Shown: piece after piece, positions 45,414 to 53,210 of the stretch
How positions within the stretch are numbered: the stretch's first letter is position 1
Layout of the letters: each line of letters starts with the position of its first letter
Assembly (NCBI GenBank): GCA_944325185.1
Contig: CALUZA010000004.1
Span: 1-64,000, forward strand
Reading direction: 5' to 3'
Source: Candidatus Gastranaerophilales bacterium
GTDB taxonomy: Bacteria > Cyanobacteriota > Vampirovibrionia > Gastranaerophilales > Gastranaerophilaceae
Length of the DNA: 64,000 nt
The notes under the pieces: generated by a model
The model's database searches: none
What the model saw: only the letters and a program-made list of their open reading frames with translations
What the model was told of the DNA's origin: nothing
Translations under genes and position numbers: made by a program

Positions 45414-46447
45414 CACTCAGCTCCTTTTATTTTTTTGGATATTTTAAATAATTTTGCTTTTATAAAATAGAATAATCGTATTGAATACTGTTTTATTAAA
45501 ATTCCTTCCTTCAAATTAAAATATTCTTCCTTGTATAAAAAAATTATTCTATATAAAGTAAAATAAAAAATCGTATTAATTAAAAATTTGATTTTATCAG
45601 TCAAAGACAAAATCGCAAACACACACAGTAAATCATATAAATTATTTCCTGCTTCTTTGTGTTTTGCAAAAAATATTTTTGCAGAATTTAGCTCAGAACA
45701 AGATTTGTTATTTCTTATAATATAATTTCTGATTTTTTTATCTTTAATCATATGCAAAGAATTTGCATAGCCTGCTAACCAGTTCATATTTTTTTGTAAA
45801 GGATGTACAGAGCCATTATAGCCTCTTGTATAAACATAGCTGCCGTTTTCATCTTTGTTATTTCCGGATGTAACAATTGGCTTGCTTAAAATATGCAATT
45901 TCTTTTTTTCGTTTATCAGCTTTGTTGACAACGCTAAATGTGGGAATAGGTTTGAAATATTAAATTCCATATTGCCCATAACTGTGTCATCAATGTTTGA
46001 GGTTTTATATATAACACCGGATACAAATGTAGTTTGTATAAGGAGCTGAGCTATATCATACTTCGGATTTTCATACGTAGAGACAATAATAGCATCTGTT
46101 TCTTTTTTAATTTCTTCTTCAACTTCCTTCCAATTGTCCCAGCAATAATAATCGTTATCACATAGTATCCAAACATATTTTTTACTTGCTTTATAAAAAG
46201 CTTTTACTATATTTGCATTACCGCCAATATTGTATTTATTTTTGCTATAAACTAAATTTGGATGATTTGATTGATATTTTTGCACTATTTCTTTGGTATT
46301 ATCATCTGAATTATTGTCAAAAATATGAATTAAATTATCTTTAATTGGTGATGCATCATCTAATATTTGACTTAAAGTATTATTTAATTTATTTGCTCGA
46401 TTATATGTAATTATAAATATATCAAGCTCATCAAGAGAATTGGGCAT
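45413..46447 (-). CDS. family 2 glycosyltransferase
   Basis: 344 residues. IFIITYNRANKLNNTLSQIL, HIFDNNSDDNTKEIV and WILCDNDYY are GT2 (GT-A fold) motifs, with the D-x-D-like CDND metal site. The C-terminal part is basic, with one possible membrane-associated helix (KIKFLINTIFYFTLYRIIFLY). It probably adds a sugar to a lipid-linked glycan. It is the first gene of the minus-strand polysaccharide operon, with a strong AAAGGGGG upstream of the ATG. Confidence 0.88.
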   Translation of the reverse strand: MPNSLDELDIFIITYNRANKLNNTLSQILDDASPIKDNLIHIFDNNSDDNTKEIVQKYQSNHPNLVYSKNKYNIGGNANIVKAFYKASKKYVWILCDNDYYCWDNWKEVEEEIKKETDAIIVSTYENPKYDIAQLLIQTTFVSGVIYKTSNIDDTVMGNMEFNISNLFPHLALSTKLINEKKKLHILSKPIVTSGNNKDENGSYVYTRGYNGSVHPLQKNMNWLAGYANSLHMIKDKKIRNYIIRNNKSCSELNSAKIFFAKHKEAGNNLYDLLCVFAILSLTDKIKFLINTIFYFTLYRIIFLYKEEYFNLKEGILIKQYSIRLFYFIKAKLFKISKKIKGAE

Positions 46448-46960
46448 TATTTAAACCCCCTTTCTTGATTTTATATTTAACAAATTTTGCAAACGCATAA
46501 ATTTGGAATAATTAAAACAACATGCAGTCACAGTTTTATATATTATAAATTTTTTATTTTTGATATTCTGCATATATCTTTTTATACTCCCCATGGCTAA
46601 TTTTGAAATGCAAAATTATTTCAAAATTGATATAAGCTTATTTTATCACAAACAAATAAATATCTTGCTTTTTTTTCATAAGTTTATTTATTTGTTTACA
46701 TAAAATTATTTATAAAATTTATTTTATCATAAAAAAATAAATTTTATTTTATTTTTTATGCACGTTGTATTTAAAATATAGCTTATATTATTACTGTTTT
46801 GACGTAATATGTATATAAATATAATTTACACTTTTATTATAAATGTTTAATATAATAAAAATATAAATATATGTAAATAATATTTGTATAATATATTTTA
46901 ATTTTTCAATTTTTACATGCTTGTTTTAAAAACTAATTAATATTACTTTAATTTTAAAAA
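46448..46960. promoter_or_regulatory. AT-rich leader region of the polysaccharide operon with inverted repeats
   Basis: About 510 gene-free bases, extremely AT-rich. Two inverted repeats stand out. One is AATTTTGAAAT/ATTTCAAAATT (46599-46609 with 46618-46628). The other has 13-base arms at 46650-46662 and 46685-46697 separated by 22 bases. The operon promoter is presumably here, since the next gene upstream is a tRNA on the same strand with its own terminator. I see no JUMPstart or ops element. No specific promoter is called. Confidence 0.4.
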
Positions 46961-46987
46961 TAAAAAAACCTTCAAAAGAAGGCTTTT
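46961..46987 (-). terminator. terminator after tRNA-Gln
   Basis: On the minus strand GCCTTC-TTTT-GAAGGT (one mismatch) lies in A/T-extended stem context followed by T7. It is directly downstream of the tRNA. Confidence 0.75.
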
Positions 46988-46992
46988 AAAAT

Positions 46993-47065
46993 CTGGGGCG
47001 GAAGGATTCGAACCTCCGAAATGCCTGGACCAAAACCAGGTGCCTTACCACTTGGCGACGCCCCA
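46993..47065 (-). tRNA. tRNA-Gln (TTG anticodon)
   Basis: A 73-nt cloverleaf on the minus strand: acceptor TGGGGCG/CGCCCCA with the U1-A72 pair typical of tRNA-Gln, D-arm GCC...GGC, anticodon stem CCTGG/CCAGG with loop TTTTGGT (anticodon TTG), T-arm GGAGG-TTCGAAT-CCTTC and discriminator G. CCA is not encoded. Confidence 0.96.
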
Positions 47066-47109
47066 TCAGGCAATTACTATAATATTATATAAATAAAATT
47101 TGTCAAGAA

Positions 47110-47961
47110 TTATAATCCAAAACGATGATTTTTGGTGACATCAACAATTGCATTAATTAACTCTTGTATAAAATCTTCAATATATTCCTGGGTTGTCATT
47201 CCATTGATAACAACATCAGCTATATCCATTGTAGGTCTAATGTGTCTAAATGCTGTTTGATTTACATCATGAAATTGCATTTGAGCTGCAAGACCGGTTT
47301 TTCCTCTGCTTGTTGCCCTTGCAAACCATCTGTCTTTTATAACTTCAAAAGGAGTATAGACGTAAATTTTAACATCAATTATATCCCTCAAACTTTCATG
47401 AAGAACGTATAATCCTTCATTTAAAATTAACTTAGCAGGAGTTTTTAAAACAGTATCTTTTTTGCTTTCACAAGTAACAAAATTGTACAACGGAGAGTGT
47501 ATTTCTTCACCATTTTTCAATTTGATAAGATGTTCTTTCATAAGTGCTAAATCAATAGCATCTGGCGTATCAAAGCTAAATCCTGTTTCAAAAAGCTTCT
47601 CGTAACTTCCCGCATTTTTTAGCTCTTGAGATGCATCTTTATAATAGTCATCACAACAAATTACGGTATATACACTATTTGTATCAGATTTAACACATGC
47701 CTTTGCAGCATTTTTTACAAGTGTTGTTTTTCCTGAAGCACTTTCTCCTGCTATTGCCATGAGAAAAGTCGAATCTTTTTCAATTATTGCTTTTCTTGCA
47801 ATATTAAATATAAAACCTTCATTAATTCTTAATATTAAAGGCTGTTTTTGCTTTCTGTCATGCGCTATAACGCTTCTGATATTTTCTAAAATTTGCGAAA
47901 CCATTTGCATTGATGCCAATTTTTTGGCTTGTTCTATTTCGCTTTTACTAAGTTGACTCAT
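47110..47961 (-). CDS. uridine-kinase-like P-loop kinase
   Basis: 283 residues. The Walker A loop is in MAIAGESASGKTTLVKNA near residues 69-85. CCDDYYKDA and SFDTPDAIDLALMKEHL with LYNFVTCESKK follow the order seen in uridine kinase and phosphoribulokinase families, which phosphorylate nucleosides or sugar phosphates. An N-terminal helical extension of about 65 residues is unusual. Uridine kinase is the best family guess but the substrate is not certain. Confidence 0.8.
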   Translation of the reverse strand: MSQLSKSEIEQAKKLASMQMVSQILENIRSVIAHDRKQKQPLILRINEGFIFNIARKAIIEKDSTFLMAIAGESASGKTTLVKNAAKACVKSDTNSVYTVICCDDYYKDASQELKNAGSYEKLFETGFSFDTPDAIDLALMKEHLIKLKNGEEIHSPLYNFVTCESKKDTVLKTPAKLILNEGLYVLHESLRDIIDVKIYVYTPFEVIKDRWFARATSRGKTGLAAQMQFHDVNQTAFRHIRPTMDIADVVINGMTTQEYIEDFIQELINAIVDVTKNHRFGL

Positions 47962-47993
47962 GATATAATTTTAACCTGTTTATTATAGTTTTT

Positions 47994-48248
47994 TTATAAA
48001 TCTTCCCCTAAATCGAAATCATTTTCATTTTGATTTTCAATTTCAAGGAGTTTATAAGCTACGTAAGCACCTGTTGCTAATGCTTTTGGATCAAGATTTG
48101 TTTTTTGTGATAATTCGATAATAGCAGTATTTAACTCAGGATTTTCATCTTTGATATAATGAATCATCTCCTTGCGCCAAGCAGAAATATCCACAAGAAC
48201 TTCATCAATTACTTTTTCAACATTTTCAACAGAAATAAGTGGTTGCAT
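47994..48248 (-). CDS. small acidic hypothetical protein
   Basis: 84 residues, not recognised. Acidic and helical (ENVEKVIDEVLVDISAWRKEM), with no signal peptide or membrane segment. It lies between thiC and the kinase gene on the same strand, 32 bases before the latter, and is probably expressed with it. Confidence 0.65.
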   Translation of the reverse strand: MQPLISVENVEKVIDEVLVDISAWRKEMIHYIKDENPELNTAIIELSQKTNLDPKALATGAYVAYKLLEIENQNENDFDLGEDL

Positions 48249-48304
48249 AAAGTCATTATATTGTAACTTTTAAACCACGTCAATTTTATTTTTATTTTTT
48301 ATTA

Positions 48305-49582
48305 TTATTCACCAAAATGTTTTCTAAAAAGCTTCATTGAACAATATGAACCACACATTGTACATGGCTTGCCTTCTTTTGCAAGATTTACACCATCAAA
48401 AGCAGTTTTATCCAACGAATTTTCAATTTGTTTTTTCCAATCCAGTTCAACTCTAGCTTTAGACATTTCATAGTTCTTTTTAATTGCGTCTTGATTTCCT
48501 CTTGCTAAATCAGCACAATGGGCTGCAATTTTTGCAGTCACTATACCTTCTTTAACTTGCGCAGAGTTTGGAAGCCCTATATGCTCTGCCGGAGTTACAT
48601 AACACAAAAAGTCTGCACCATGATATGCCGCAAGAGCGCCACCGATTGCAGAGGTAATATGATCATAACCCGGAGCACAATCGCAAGCTAATGGTCCAAG
48701 CACATACAATGGCGCATAATCAGTCAGTTCTTTAATAGTTTGTATCATTGAAGGAATTTTATTTAAAGCCACATGTCCTGGACCTTCTACCATTGCTTGC
48801 ACTCCGGCATTTCTTGCTCTCTTTACAAGTTCGCCTAATACAATTGTTTCAGCTACTTGAGCTCTATCACCTGCATCTGCCGTACACCCTGGTCTAAGTC
48901 CATCACCAAGGGACAATGTAACATCGTATGGTTTTACTAAATCTAATAATTCATCATAATATTCATATAAAGGATTTTCATATCCTGTAGCTTTTATCCA
49001 ACAAGCCAACATTGCTCCGCCACGAGATACAATCCCCGTTAAGCGTTTTTGTTTTTCAAGCTGATCTATAACAAACTTTGTTACTCCGCAATGAACAGTT
49101 ATAAAATCAACTCCATCCGAACATTGTTTTTCTATATCGGAAAATAATTTATCTTTGCTTAATTTTGATATACTTTTAAACTCATCCAGTGCTTCTTTTC
49201 CTGCTTGATACATAGGAACAGTTCCAACAGGTAATTTTGTTGAACTTAAAATTGCTTGGCGTGTTTCATCAACATAATTTCCCGTAGATAAATCCATTAG
49301 AACATCTGCACCTGCTTGTTCAATAACTCTAACCTTATCTAATTCCTGATCTATAGTTGATTTTTCATTTGAAGTACCAATGTTGGCATTAATTTTAACC
49401 TTTAAACCTTCACCAACTGCAACAGGCATTGAATCAGTTCTTTTGTTATTTTTTAAAATTACAACTCTGCCTTCAGCAACCTTTTGACGAATATATTCAA
49501 CATCAACATTTTCCATTCTTGCAACTTGATACATTTCATCAGTTACTGCACCTTGTTTTGCTTCGATTATTTGAGTAGTCAT
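48305..49582 (-). CDS. thiC: phosphomethylpyrimidine synthase (HMP-P synthase)
   Basis: 425 residues, the shorter form without the N-terminal extension. A radical-SAM enzyme that rearranges aminoimidazole ribotide to HMP phosphate, the pyrimidine of thiamine, forming 5'-deoxyadenosine as by-product. NANIGTSNEKSTIDQEL, VPMYQAGKEAL and VEGPGHVALNKIPSMI are diagnostic. The C-terminal cluster motif is CTMCGSYC (CX2CX3C). ATG 49582 with GGAG is preferred to a longer frame that overlaps the upstream gene. No TPP riboswitch was seen before this gene or the aldolase. ThDP would be used by the YerE-like enzyme in this same window. Confidence 0.96.
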   Translation of the reverse strand: MTTQIIEAKQGAVTDEMYQVARMENVDVEYIRQKVAEGRVVILKNNKRTDSMPVAVGEGLKVKINANIGTSNEKSTIDQELDKVRVIEQAGADVLMDLSTGNYVDETRQAILSSTKLPVGTVPMYQAGKEALDEFKSISKLSKDKLFSDIEKQCSDGVDFITVHCGVTKFVIDQLEKQKRLTGIVSRGGAMLACWIKATGYENPLYEYYDELLDLVKPYDVTLSLGDGLRPGCTADAGDRAQVAETIVLGELVKRARNAGVQAMVEGPGHVALNKIPSMIQTIKELTDYAPLYVLGPLACDCAPGYDHITSAIGGALAAYHGADFLCYVTPAEHIGLPNSAQVKEGIVTAKIAAHCADLARGNQDAIKKNYEMSKARVELDWKKQIENSLDKTAFDGVNLAKEGKPCTMCGSYCSMKLFRKHFGE

Positions 49583-49595
49583 ATTTTCTCCTATT

Positions 49596-50228
49596 TTATT
49601 TTTTATAAAGTTTATTAATTTCAAGTATATCTTTTTTAGATAAATATTTTGCTCCGCCTAATACTTCGGCGCCAAAAATTATTTCAACATGGCTTTTTAT
49701 GAGCTCAAGTTGATAAAAAGCATTTTGTAAGCTATCTGCCCCAAGAACTATTCCATGGTTTTTTAATAAAACTGCCGAATACTTATCAAAGTACTCACCA
49801 ACTTTTGTCGCAAGTTCTATACTTGAAGGACAGTAATATGGGATTATGGGAATCTCTCCAAATACAAGTGCAAAATCAGGTAGAACGCTTCTGTCCATAG
49901 ATTTACCAGCAGCAGCAAAAGCTGTTATAATTGGACAATGACAATGTATTACCGCATTAATATCATCTCTTTTTGTATAAATTTCCGAGTGCATGATTTT
50001 TTCGCTTGAAGGCTTTTTATTTCCATTTATTAGGTTTCCATTATAATCGATCAAAACTATATCATTTTCGTCCATATCATTAAGACATACCCCACTTGCA
50101 GAAATTAATATACCTTCATTTGTTTTTATTGATATATTTCCGCTTGTAGAGGGCGACATTCCTTTCTGATACAGCCTTTTAGACCAATATAGAATTTCTT
50201 CTTTTGTGCCTTTTTGCAAAAAATCCAT
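49596..50228 (-). CDS. class II aldolase (fuculose-phosphate aldolase type)
   Basis: 210 residues. The zinc-binding HCHCP (near 97-101) and the later SHVEIIF pattern, with STSGNISIKTNEGILISASG near the start, place it with L-fuculose-1-phosphate, L-ribulose-5-phosphate and 5-deoxyribulose-1-phosphate aldolases. It ends 13 bases before thiC and is probably co-transcribed. ThiC releases 5'-deoxyadenosine; an aldolase of this family (DrdA) is known to act in salvage of that compound. The link here is inferred. Confidence 0.88.
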   Translation of the reverse strand: MDFLQKGTKEEILYWSKRLYQKGMSPSTSGNISIKTNEGILISASGVCLNDMDENDIVLIDYNGNLINGNKKPSSEKIMHSEIYTKRDDINAVIHCHCPIITAFAAAGKSMDRSVLPDFALVFGEIPIIPYYCPSSIELATKVGEYFDKYSAVLLKNHGIVLGADSLQNAFYQLELIKSHVEIIFGAEVLGGAKYLSKKDILEINKLYKK

Positions 50229-50278
50229 AAACTCTCCATAAAATTTTATATTTTTATTGTACTAAAAAAATATTTATG

Positions 50279-50307
50279 TTTAAATAATTTTAGCAATATT
50301 TTATAAT
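50279..50307 (+). promoter_or_regulatory. sigma-70-type promoter of ispH-rpsA
   Basis: A perfect TATAAT (50302-50307) lies 17 bases after TTTAAA (50279-50284). Transcription would start near 50314, leaving a short leader before the ispH reading frame. Confidence 0.6.
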
Positions 50308-50339
50308 ATTGACTTTATTGAAAAGGTTGGTTAAATACC

Positions 50340-51215
50340 ATAAAAAGAAATATCAAATTAGCCAAAAATGCCGGTTTCTGTTACGGCGTAAAAAGGGCGG
50401 TAGATACTACAAAAAAAATAAAATTTGAAAATCCTGATAAGCTCATTTCCGTTTTAGGAGAATTGATTCATAATTCTCATGTGATTTCCGAGCTTAATGA
50501 TTTAGGAATAAAGACAATATATTCGCTACCAGACAAAGGCGAAGGTATATGCATCATAAGAAGTCATGGCGAAAGCATTGATGTTTTTGAGCAAGTTCAG
50601 AAATGCGGTTTTGAGCTTGTTGATTTAACTTGTTTTGATGTTAAAAAAGTTCAAAACAAGGCAATGGAGCTTGCAAAATCTGATTATTTCGTTATAATTC
50701 TTGGCGGAAAAGAACACCCTGAAGTAAAAGCAATTTGTGCCAATGCTCAAATGTGCGCAAAAAACAAAGAAAATGTTTATGTTGCCGAAAACCTAGACGC
50801 ATTAAGAAAAATTGAAGAAATAATAAAAGGTGCAGCAAAAGTCGGCGTTGTCTTACAAACCACTCAGACAAGAGAATATCTTTTTGAAGTTGTAGATTAT
50901 TTGTCCAAGATTTGCAAGGTTTTAAAAGTTGAAAATACGATTTGTCCTTCTACGTCTTTAAGGCAAAGTGAGGCTAAAAAACTTGCAAAAGAATCTGATT
51001 TAATGGTTGTTGTGGGTTCTAAAAAAAGCGCAAATACAACTCATTTGGCTCAAATATTAAGCGAAATTACAAAAACTATTCACATAGAACATCAAGATGA
51101 GCTAGATGAATATAAAAATATTATACAAGATTCCGAAAATATTGGAGTTACCGCAGGAGCAAGCACTCCTGACAGCATAATAAATAAAGTATTAGATAAA
51201 TTAAAAATAATATAG
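50340..51215 (+). CDS. ispH: 4-hydroxy-3-methylbut-2-enyl diphosphate reductase, apparent ATA start
   Basis: 291 residues if read from ATA 50340. This last MEP-pathway enzyme makes IPP and DMAPP using a 4Fe-4S cluster. The required N-terminal motif NAGFCYGVKRAV with the first cluster Cys lies upstream of the first in-frame ATG (50463), so that ATG cannot be the true start. The frame is closed by a TGA at about 50318-50320, and the codons between are AAA GGT TGG TTA AAT ACC ATA. None is ATG, GTG or TTG. The other two cluster cysteines are in DLTCFDVKKVQ and NTICPSTSLRQ. rpsA follows after 12 bases. Confidence 0.9.
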   Translation: MKRNIKLAKNAGFCYGVKRAVDTTKKIKFENPDKLISVLGELIHNSHVISELNDLGIKTIYSLPDKGEGICIIRSHGESIDVFEQVQKCGFELVDLTCFDVKKVQNKAMELAKSDYFVIILGGKEHPEVKAICANAQMCAKNKENVYVAENLDALRKIEEIIKGAAKVGVVLQTTQTREYLFEVVDYLSKICKVLKVENTICPSTSLRQSEAKKLAKESDLMVVVGSKKSANTTHLAQILSEITKTIHIEHQDELDEYKNIIQDSENIGVTAGASTPDSIINKVLDKLKII

Positions 51216-51227
51216 AAAGGATAAAAA

Positions 51228-52295
51228 ATGACAAACGAAACTATGTCAAATCAAGAATTTGAGCAATTACTTTTAAATTCTTACACTTACAAAATCAATG
51301 TAGCGGACGTTGTTAAAGGCGTCGTTGTAAAAAAAGAAAAAGACGGTTTTTTAGTTGATATTGGCGCTAAAACAGAAGCTTTTCTTCCAAACCGTGAAAT
51401 TTCAAATTTTGCAGACAAAAATGTTGATGATATTGTAAAACTTTGGGATGAAAAAGAATTCTACATTATTAAAGATGAAGAAGACGATGAAGTTGCAGTA
51501 TTATCATTGAAAAAAGTTTCTTGTGCACAAGCTTGGCAAAAACTTGCAGAACTTAAAGCTGCTAATGAAAACGTTATGGCAAAAGTTCTATCTTCTGTTA
51601 AAGGCGGTTTAATTGCAGAAATTGAAGGTCTAAGAGGCTTTATTCCATCTAGCCAATTAAGAACTGGTGCGCCTTCCGAAATGCAAGTAGGACAAGAAAT
51701 TGAAGTTAAAATTTTAGAAGCTGATCCTAAGAAAAATAAACTTATCTTATCTCAAAGACAAGTTTATACTCAACAAAGAGAAATGGTTGCTGATGAAATA
51801 ATTTCTCGTCTTGCTGTTGATCAAGTTGTTGAGGGCGAAGTGGTAAGAATAGCTGATTTTGGCGCATTTGTTGATATTGAAGGCATTGACGGTTTATTAC
51901 CAATTTCAGAAATTTCTTGGGAAAGAATCAAACATCCAAGCGACGTTATTCAACTTGGACAAAAAATTGAAGTTAAGATAATTAAAATTGATGAAGATTT
52001 AAAACGTATTTCTTTATCTTTAAAAAGAATGGGTGCAAACCCTTGGGAAGAAATTGTTGATAAATTCAAAGAAGGTGACGTAATTAAAGGTACTATTAAT
52101 AAAATCACTTCTTTTGGTGCTTTTATCAATATTTACCCAGGTGTTGAAGCTCTTTTACCTTCATCTGAAATTGCTGATGGTCAAGTAAATATTAATTCTA
52201 TGTTTAATTTAGGTGATGAAATTGAAGTATTAATTAAAAAATTCACTCCTCAAGAACATAGAATTGGTTTATCAATGAAAGATATTCAAAAATAA
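51228..52295 (+). CDS. rpsA: ribosomal protein S1 homologue
   Basis: 355 residues with four S1 RNA-binding domains (about 18-85, 103-168, 185-258, 272-340), each with the G-x-V-x-x-F/I-x-x-F-G-A-F/L pattern (for example VVEGEVVRIADFGAFVDIEG, VIKGTINKITSFGAFINIYP). It assists translation initiation or binds mRNA. AGAAAGGAT precedes the ATG. The ispH-rpsA order is common in several phyla, some of which fuse the two. Confidence 0.95.
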   Translation: MTNETMSNQEFEQLLLNSYTYKINVADVVKGVVVKKEKDGFLVDIGAKTEAFLPNREISNFADKNVDDIVKLWDEKEFYIIKDEEDDEVAVLSLKKVSCAQAWQKLAELKAANENVMAKVLSSVKGGLIAEIEGLRGFIPSSQLRTGAPSEMQVGQEIEVKILEADPKKNKLILSQRQVYTQQREMVADEIISRLAVDQVVEGEVVRIADFGAFVDIEGIDGLLPISEISWERIKHPSDVIQLGQKIEVKIIKIDEDLKRISLSLKRMGANPWEEIVDKFKEGDVIKGTINKITSFGAFINIYPGVEALLPSSEIADGQVNINSMFNLGDEIEVLIKKFTPQEHRIGLSMKDIQK

Positions 52296-52310
52296 TAAAA
52301 TATTTTTTAA

Positions 52311-52338
52311 AAAAGCTCCCTTTTTAGGGAGCTTTTTT
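52311..52338. terminator. intrinsic terminator after rpsA
   Basis: An 11-bp stem (AAAAGCTCCCT at 52311-52321, complement at 52326-52336) with loop TTTT and a T-run. It serves the ispH-rpsA operon and possibly the convergent small gene. Confidence 0.9.
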
Positions 52339-52344
52339 AGTTTT

Positions 52345-52542
52345 TTAACCTCTTTTAACCACATTTGTCAAAGGTTCACCGTAGCTATCAAAGTGACCCG
52401 TTGTTTCTTCAATAGTATAGCTGATTGTAGCATCTTTTTCCTTTAAATCGTTAGCAAATTTAACAGCGTCATTTATATTTGAATATTCACCCATTAAATC
52501 TGCGTTATAAGAACCTTGTCTTTTAACATAAACATTGTACAT
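52345..52542 (-). CDS. small hypothetical protein
   Basis: 65 residues, family not recognised. YNVYVKRQGSYNADLMGEYS reads like a strand-turn-strand start, followed by one helix (INDAVKFANDLKEK) and a beta strand (TISYTIEE). A good AGGAG precedes the ATG and it lies 23 bases after acpS, so it is probably co-transcribed. Confidence 0.75.
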   Translation of the reverse strand: MYNVYVKRQGSYNADLMGEYSNINDAVKFANDLKEKDATISYTIEETTGHFDSYGEPLTNVVKRG

Positions 52543-52565
52543 ATTTTATTTCTCCTTACTTTTTA

Positions 52566-52907
52566 TCATTTTACAACAACAAAAGCTATTGCTTTATCTT
52601 TTTCATGCGAAATAGACAACAAATAGTCATATTTTTTAAATTCATCAGATAACATATTTATATATGGAACCCCATTTGGTTTTTTTAAAATTTCAATATC
52701 TAATAAAGCAGGCTTTTTATTTGCTATTGAAGATAAAGCCTTAATAACCGCTTCCTTAGCACAGAATCTTGCGCATAAATTTTCTTCGCTTTTTTTATTT
52801 GATAAACAATATTCAAGTTCATTAATTGTAAAAATTCTTTTTAGAAATTTAGAATTTTTATTTTTAAATCTTGATATATCTTCAATATCTACACCAATAG
52901 AAAGCAT
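52566..52907 (-). CDS. acpS: holo-[acyl-carrier-protein] synthase
   Basis: 113 residues. Transfers 4'-phosphopantetheine from CoA to acyl carrier protein. GVDIEDISRFKNK with the catalytic Asp and FCAKEAVIKAL with the metal-binding Glu are the two family motifs, and LLSISHEKDKAIAFVVV closes the domain. The length is normal. Confidence 0.95.
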   Translation of the reverse strand: MLSIGVDIEDISRFKNKNSKFLKRIFTINELEYCLSNKKSEENLCARFCAKEAVIKALSSIANKKPALLDIEILKKPNGVPYINMLSDEFKKYDYLLSISHEKDKAIAFVVVK

Positions 52908-52930
52908 ACAAGTATATTATCATAAAGTTA

Positions 52931-52960
52931 AAAAAAAGCCCTCTTAATTTAGAGGGCTTT
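52931..52960 (-). terminator. orphan intrinsic terminator upstream of acpS
   Basis: A 10-bp stem (AAAGCCCTCT at 52935-52944, complement 52951-52960) has its U-tract on the minus strand. No minus-strand gene ends here, since acpS starts at 52907 and the next gene upstream is plus-strand. It may end a small RNA. Confidence 0.7.
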
Positions 52961-53130
52961 GAAAATCTTTTTGCTTGATTCTCGTGTAGAAAAGGTTAGT
53001 GTGTCAGTTAGTGTGTTTTGTGTGTTAAAGCTTTTATGCTTGTTAGGGGGAGGTATTTATGTCTTACATATATATAAAGTATATATAAGAATAAAAATTG
53101 CTTATTTAATTTATTTGTTTACAAAACTTA
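52961..53130 (-). ncRNA. candidate small RNA with C-rich segment
   Basis: The minus strand from about 53130 to the terminator at 52931 has no convincing protein. It contains a CCUCCCCC tract, the complement of 53046-53053 (GGGGGAGG), and repeated ACACACUAAC units in likely unpaired sequence before the terminator. No clear promoter is seen. On the plus strand the same tract gives a strong Shine-Dalgarno in front of a 9-codon frame (53059-53088), which is an alternative reading as a leader peptide. Confidence 0.3.
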
Positions 53131-53210
53131 ATATAACTATTTTTTTTCTAAAGTTTCAATACAAATTGTCGAATAAAAAGAAGTGTGTATTTTACAGAAA
53201 GGATGATTCC

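Noticed and set aside
46448-46960. JUMPstart/ops antitermination element
   Set aside because: No GGCGGTAG or similar core in the AT-rich leader.
49583-50340. TPP riboswitch before the thiC operon
   Set aside because: The conserved CUGAGA and downstream THI-box elements were not found in the leader or the gene gap.
50463-51215. ispH starting at ATG 50463
   Set aside because: This would remove the first cluster cysteine and the conserved N-terminus, both of which are encoded in frame just upstream.
52959-53210. N-terminal extension of the Pro/Ala/Ser-rich protein from TTG 52959
   Set aside because: It starts inside a terminator stem and encodes an AT-driven hydrophobic stretch; ATG 53211 has a proper ribosome site.
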